NCBI RefSeq assembly: GCF_001713395.1
Contig: NZ_CP016452.1
Coordinates: 1,054,001-1,118,000 of the forward strand
Direction of reading: 5' to 3'
Length of the DNA: 64,000 bases
Source: Sinorhizobium sp. RAC02
Lineage (GTDB): Bacteria > Pseudomonadota > Alphaproteobacteria > Rhizobiales > Rhizobiaceae
Below, one piece after another: positions 60,891 through 64,000 of this stretch; position 1 is the first letter of the stretch, and every line of letters starts with the position of its first letter. The notes under the pieces were generated by a model that was not told the DNA's origin, did not search any database, and was given only the letters and a program-made list of their open reading frames with translations. The translations under genes and the position numbers were made by a program.

Positions 60891-62295
60891 GGCTTGCATC
60901 CTCGGCGAGCGACACGCCCGCATCCCAGTATCCGGACGAAAACAGTACCATGCCAAGCTTGGCGGCGACGTCGGGATTGTTGGGGTTGAGGGCCATCGCC
61001 TTCTTGCCCGTCTCGATCGCCGACGGCGTGCGGCCGCTGTAGAACTGCGCCATCATCTGCGCGATCTGTGCTCGGTCGGAAAGTGGTGCCAGGGAGACCG
61101 CCAGGTTGGCAAGATCGAGAGACCGTTCCATCGCCTCTTTGGCAGGATGTCCTCCGGCCCGCGCGATGATCACGCGCGACAAAGCTGCCGCCGCGTCGCT
61201 GTCCCATGTGTGTTTCGCCACGGTACGTTCGAGGCAGTCGGCCGCTTCGGTTAGGTCGCTGGCACCGCCGTCATCAAGATCATATTCGGCACGCAGGACA
61301 CAGGCGTTTCCAACAACGCTTTCCGCAGCATCATGCCGCTCGATGTTGTTGATGACACCGCGTGTGTGGGCAAAGCGCCTTGAGAGCACGCTCACCAGCT
61401 CGTCCCGCACCGCGAATGCAGCCTTGCCGTCGGTGTTGACGCGCTCGAGGCCGGATTTCAGCAGGTCGCCCGTCCGCGCGTCGACGATCTGCCACCATAC
61501 GCTGCGGTTGTCGTCATCTCCGTAGTATTTGAGGTCGATCGTATAGGCGTTCGAGCGGCGCGGACGCAGCGAGGTGGAGAACGATCCGGTCGCACGCCCG
61601 ACGCTCGCGACCGTCAAGGTGCTGAACTGTGTGAGCGCTGCCAGCAGCATGTCGCGCGTGAGGCTGGCCTCTCCCGAAAGGGCCTCATCGGCTGCCGTCA
61701 TCGTCACGGCCACTATCGGCTTTTCCGTGATGTCGGGCTGCATGCCGTACCATGTTCCCGCAGCGATCATGACGGAAACGGCCAATGCAAGACAGGCTGC
61801 CGGCCGCCAGTGTCTTCTGATGTTTCGAGATTGTGCCTCTGCCGGGGCAGGGGACGGGCGTGCGTCGATGGCTGCGTGCGCTGTCGGTCGCGCATCCGTT
61901 GCCTGATCGTCGGCACCTTCTGCCCGTGCGGCGTTCGCGTAGGTAAAGTCGGCGACGTAGTGACCTTTGGGGAGCGTGATGACGACAGCGCTCTCAGAAC
62001 CGAACGCTTCATAGTATTGCGACAGAGCCGAGCGTAGCCTGCTCATCTCGATGCGCACGATGGGGTCGGTCGTTGGATCGAAGTCGCACCTGCGGCCGAG
62101 GACATCGAGCGCGATCGAGTAGGCCTTGACGCTGTCAGCCTGCCCCTCGAAACGCCGTTCCGCCAGATATTTCAAGATACTGCGCGTGCGATCGGTGCCG
62201 TGGAACCTGCTATCGTCGAGAAGCCTGCAGAGTTCGGCACGTGCGTGGACGTCTGAAACGGCGACGACCACGCCAAGGCTGTGTTCAGTGTTCAT
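60856..62295 (-). CDS. ToxR/CadC-like membrane transcriptional regulator (apparently truncated by frameshift)
   Basis: A 479-residue protein. Residues 25-118 form an OmpR/PhoB-like winged helix in the SARP/adenylate-cyclase-associated form (TRSILKYLAERRFEG...VLGRRCDFDPTTDPIVRIEMSRLRSALSQYYE...LPKGHYVADF). A Gln/Pro-rich linker, one membrane helix (WRPAACLALAVSVMIAAGTWYGM, 163-185) and a C-terminal sensory region with TPR-like helices follow. This layout lets a membrane protein sense periplasmic conditions and bind DNA directly. The frame breaks off near 60890 and continues in another frame. It is the best candidate to bind the four 16-bp elements around it. Confidence 0.82.
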   Translation of the reverse strand: MNTEHSLGVVVAVSDVHARAELCRLLDDSRFHGTDRTRSILKYLAERRFEGQADSVKAYSIALDVLGRRCDFDPTTDPIVRIEMSRLRSALSQYYEAFGSESAVVITLPKGHYVADFTYANAARAEGADDQATDARPTAHAAIDARPSPAPAEAQSRNIRRHWRPAACLALAVSVMIAAGTWYGMQPDITEKPIVAVTMTAADEALSGEASLTRDMLLAALTQFSTLTVASVGRATGSFSTSLRPRRSNAYTIDLKYYGDDDNRSVWWQIVDARTGDLLKSGLERVNTDGKAAFAVRDELVSVLSRRFAHTRGVINNIERHDAAESVVGNACVLRAEYDLDDGGASDLTEAADCLERTVAKHTWDSDAAAALSRVIIARAGGHPAKEAMERSLDLANLAVSLAPLSDRAQIAQMMAQFYSGRTPSAIETGKKAMALNPNNPDVAAKLGMVLFSSGYWDAGVSLAEDASRSSMSSHVTQS

Positions 62296-62431
62296 CGTCG
62301 CTCCCCCGCTACGCTTTACCTGAAACTAAACCAGAGGTTTTATCGCGCAGGTGATGATGAGTTGCAACCGAAGTTGTGCCATGAAGCGCGACAAAACTAA
62401 GCGAGCGTAAAGCCCCCGCGGGGCAAGTGGC
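62296..62431. other. Gap before the regulator gene, no element found
   Basis: This 136-bp stretch is upstream of the regulator start. No exact copy of the shared 16-bp element is present; only a weak resemblance (CCGCTACGCTTTACC, near 62306) is seen, so autoregulation through the same site is not supported. Confidence 0.4.
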
Positions 62432-62731
62432 CTATTCCGGCACGGTTGGGCGGTGCTTCAGACAGTACTCGATGACTTCGGTCTCGATTTCGGAACAGAT
62501 GGTTTCGTACTCAAGCGCGAGCAGGTGGTCTTGTTCTCCCGGCGCTATCCTCAGGCGCTGAAGGGTCACGCTTGCGTCTTCGTACGCCTCGAAGAGATTG
62601 ATGATGGAATCACGTCTGGCAGCAAGGATCTGAAGACGCCCGCGCAGCGCGGGCAGCTTCAGCATGAGCCTCCAAAGGCCACGCTCAGCGGAACCGTGCG
62701 GTAGTCCTTCGCTTGTGTTTCCCTTGCCCAT
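62432..62731 (-). CDS. Small helical protein of unknown function under the shared element
   Basis: A 99-residue protein I do not recognise. It has no signal or membrane segment. Residues 25-90 look like two or three charged helices (ILAARRDSIINLFEAYEDASVTLQRLRIAPGEQDHLLALEYETICSEIETEVIEYC). ATG 62731 is preferred; a start at 62782 (116 residues) comes too close to the regulatory element to leave a ribosome site. The 16-bp element points at this gene 61 bp away, so it belongs to the same regulon by sequence. Confidence 0.6.
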   Translation of the reverse strand: MGKGNTSEGLPHGSAERGLWRLMLKLPALRGRLQILAARRDSIINLFEAYEDASVTLQRLRIAPGEQDHLLALEYETICSEIETEVIEYCLKHRPTVPE

Positions 62732-62988
62732 CAGCCCGTCTAGCCTCGGTCGAGTCCGACCGGCGCATACTATCCACGCCATGGAAGCGGATAAGTACGT
62801 TACGGTAAAAGCGGCCGGATTTACGGGGCGTTGATGTGTTTGTCGGGGCGTCGTCAGCCGACCGAGAACACTGATGCAGAATTCAGGGATTAGAATTGTC
62901 AAATTGCGGTAGCGTACTGCCATTTTTCTTGTCGCCCGCGACTGGTCCGGCCCCTCGCCAGCGTGCGCGTGCCATGAAGACGGTGGGT
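62732..62988. promoter_or_regulatory. Intergenic region with element copy 4
   Basis: Within these 257 bp I see the fourth 16-bp element and little else. An inverted match to the GTAAA upstream flank occurs next to it. A frame of about 60 residues at 62896 onward on the plus strand overlaps the next real gene and is not called. Confidence 0.4.
62793..62808 (-). promoter_or_regulatory. Shared 16-bp element, copy 4 (small protein)
   Basis: On the minus strand this reads TTACCGTAACGTACTT. It lies 61 bp upstream of the small helical protein gene, within the 52-63 bp distance also seen for copies 2 and 3. Confidence 0.8.
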
Positions 62989-63549
62989 TCAGATGCTGAA
63001 CCGTTGTCCCTCCTGAACAAGTGCGATGTCGTCGAAATGCTGCTTCAGCGGCAGGAAATCTTCGGAGGCAGAGCTTTGATAGCCCATGCGCCCGACACCC
63101 TTCCACACCTGAAAGGCGGCCGACCAGACACCGAGAAGGAAACCGGACTTGTCACGCAGTTCGATGCGGTGCCCGAGAAGATCATGAAGGTCCAGGCGAC
63201 GGTCGGTAACGCTCAAGCCCATTGAAACCGTCACAAATCCGGTGCGGTAGAAACGCCAGCTCACATTGTGCCATGTGCAGCTCTCGTGATGGTGCTCGTC
63301 GGGCCAATTGAACTGGACCCAGCTATTTTCTTTTTCGTCGCGGGCCGGCTTGCTCCCCCGATCCTCCCTCGACGTCTCAGGGAAAAGATATTTTTGGTGC
63401 AGCGTCTGCTGCTCTCGCCCCGCCGTCAGCCGGGTGCTCCCGGAACCGCCTGAAAGAACTGTATCCAGGACCTTGTTGCGGTCGTCGCGTTCTTCCTGCG
63501 AACGGCTCTTGAGCGAATTCTTCAAAAGGGAGGCTATTGCCGAAATCAT
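62989..63549 (-). CDS. Unknown soluble protein
   Basis: A 186-residue protein I do not recognise. The N-terminal 65 residues are polar and probably helical (SLLKNSLKSRSQEERDDRNKVLDTVLSGG). The C-terminal part has a beta-rich, tryptophan-containing domain (SWVQFNWPDEHHHESCTWHNVSWRFYRTGFV) ending with an acidic tail. No signal peptide or membrane segment. ATG 63549 starts MISAIASLL; a start 15 codons earlier is possible. It follows the outer-membrane protein gene by 34 bp on the same strand. Confidence 0.65.
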   Translation of the reverse strand: MISAIASLLKNSLKSRSQEERDDRNKVLDTVLSGGSGSTRLTAGREQQTLHQKYLFPETSREDRGSKPARDEKENSWVQFNWPDEHHHESCTWHNVSWRFYRTGFVTVSMGLSVTDRRLDLHDLLGHRIELRDKSGFLLGVWSAAFQVWKGVGRMGYQSSASEDFLPLKQHFDDIALVQEGQRFSI

Positions 63550-63583
63550 GCCAGAACGCTCCTGTTTGGTCAGCTCATTGCGC

Positions 63584-64000
63584 CTAGCGGTCAAGCGCGA
63601 ACTGGAAATTGATTCCCGCGAAGATCTGCCATTTCGGGCCGCCCGTGTCCCTGCTGCAAACTGTGTATTGCGGTTCGATGAAGGCGTTGAGTGTCAGCTT
63701 GTCGTTGACCTGGATGACCTTACCGATGCCGAAACCGACAGGGATGGTGTATTCACCGGTCTCAAGGTCGAAATCCAAGATCGCCGTCGAACGCAGGTAG
63801 AAGCCATCACTAAGGTTGATATTGACGATCGGCTGCACCGTCGCAAGTGAAACGTCGTCGCGATTATCATCGCCCGCAAACGACGCCTGGTAAGTCACGA
63901 GACCGGCAAGAAGGCCCCATTTCTGCGGCGCTACCGCCATGCAGACAGCGCCGGCTTGCCATTTACCTGCGCCGAGTGCATCGTCGGTTGCCGTCGGCAG
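63584..64000 (-). CDS. C-terminal part of an outer-membrane beta-barrel (SphA/MetA-like), partial
   Basis: An open frame of 138 residues up to the window edge; the N-terminal part lies to the right. ALGAGKWQAGAVCMAVAPQKWGLLAGLVTYQASFAG, then alternating amphipathic strands and a C-terminal FQFALDR are typical of the outer-membrane 'phenol meta-pathway'/transporter family. The gene at 56887 encodes a member of the same general kind, so the cluster has at least two such channels. Confidence 0.72.
   Translation of the reverse strand: MPTATDDALGAGKWQAGAVCMAVAPQKWGLLAGLVTYQASFAGDDNRDDVSLATVQPIVNINLSDGFYLRSTAILDFDLETGEYTIPVGFGIGKVIQVNDKLTLNAFIEPQYTVCSRDTGGPKWQIFAGINFQFALDR

Noticed and set aside
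62300..62320. Fifth copy of the 16-bp element upstream of the membrane regulator
   Set aside because: Only a loose resemblance (CCGCTACGCTTTACC); several mismatches in the core, so autoregulation through the same element is not claimed.
1..64000. CRISPR arrays, tRNA/rRNA genes, insertion sequences, prophage or integrase genes
   Set aside because: No repeat-spacer pattern, cloverleaf, transposase or integrase motif was seen in the window.

Overview
The window is high-GC DNA (apart from a short AT-rich stretch at about 30.9-31.3 kb). It is packed with ABC and TRAP importers, LacI, GntR, LysR and TetR regulators and catabolic genes. This points to an alphaproteobacterium, most likely a member of the Rhizobiaceae (Rhizobium, Agrobacterium, Ensifer or Shinella type). 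The gene content looks like an accessory replicon or a catabolic region. I see no rRNA, tRNA, CRISPR array, insertion sequence or prophage.

Layout. 0-1.5 kb: tail of a probable LysR regulator and otsA (trehalose-6-phosphate synthase). 2.1-11.3 kb: a tightly coupled operon with an Fbp/Afu-type ABC importer, two inositol-monophosphatase-family enzymes, a dual-specificity-type phosphatase and a metallophosphoesterase. A convergent LacI regulator follows it, and matching 16-18 bp palindromes lie upstream of both the operon and the lacI gene. 11.7-18.6 kb: a redoxin, an AprA-like flavoprotein with a two-cluster ferredoxin, a complete sulfonate/nitrate-type ABC importer and an MFS exporter. 18.7-24.1 kb: a YtfQRT-YjfF-type sugar importer with a FadR-type GntR regulator. 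24.2-30.6 kb (minus strand): a polyamine-type ABC importer with an RraA-like protein, a nitrilase-superfamily amidase and a LysR regulator. 31.0-33.0 kb: an unknown protein and a Dyp-type peroxidase. 33.0-39.7 kb: a LacI regulator with two identical operators, an NCS2 nucleobase permease, two amidohydrolases/deaminases, a TauE-like exporter and a VOC protein. 39.7-46.4 kb: shikimate/quinate catabolism (QuiC-type dehydratase, AroE-like dehydrogenase, TRAP transporter) facing a TetR regulator across a 16-bp palindrome.

46.5-64.0 kb is the most unusual part. It holds a Cys-type arylsulfatase, a MoxR/DUF58/DUF4381/VWA/VWA-TPR/BatD operon, a canonical formylglycine-generating enzyme (which would activate the sulfatase), an exported HAD hydrolase, two outer-membrane barrel proteins, a large SH3-domain repeat protein, a ToxR/CadC-like membrane regulator that appears frameshifted, and small unknown proteins. 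An exact 16-bp element, TTACCGTAACGTACTT, occurs four times here. Each copy lies upstream of a gene and points in its direction: the sulfatase, the formylglycine-generating enzyme, the SH3 protein and a 99-residue protein. I read this as a local regulon for an envelope sulfatase system, probably controlled by the membrane regulator encoded inside it.

Two themes recur. All five solute-binding-protein genes are followed at once by a strong hairpin. Four of the transport/catabolic modules carry candidate operators for their own neighbouring regulator. All functions are inferred from motifs and gene context.
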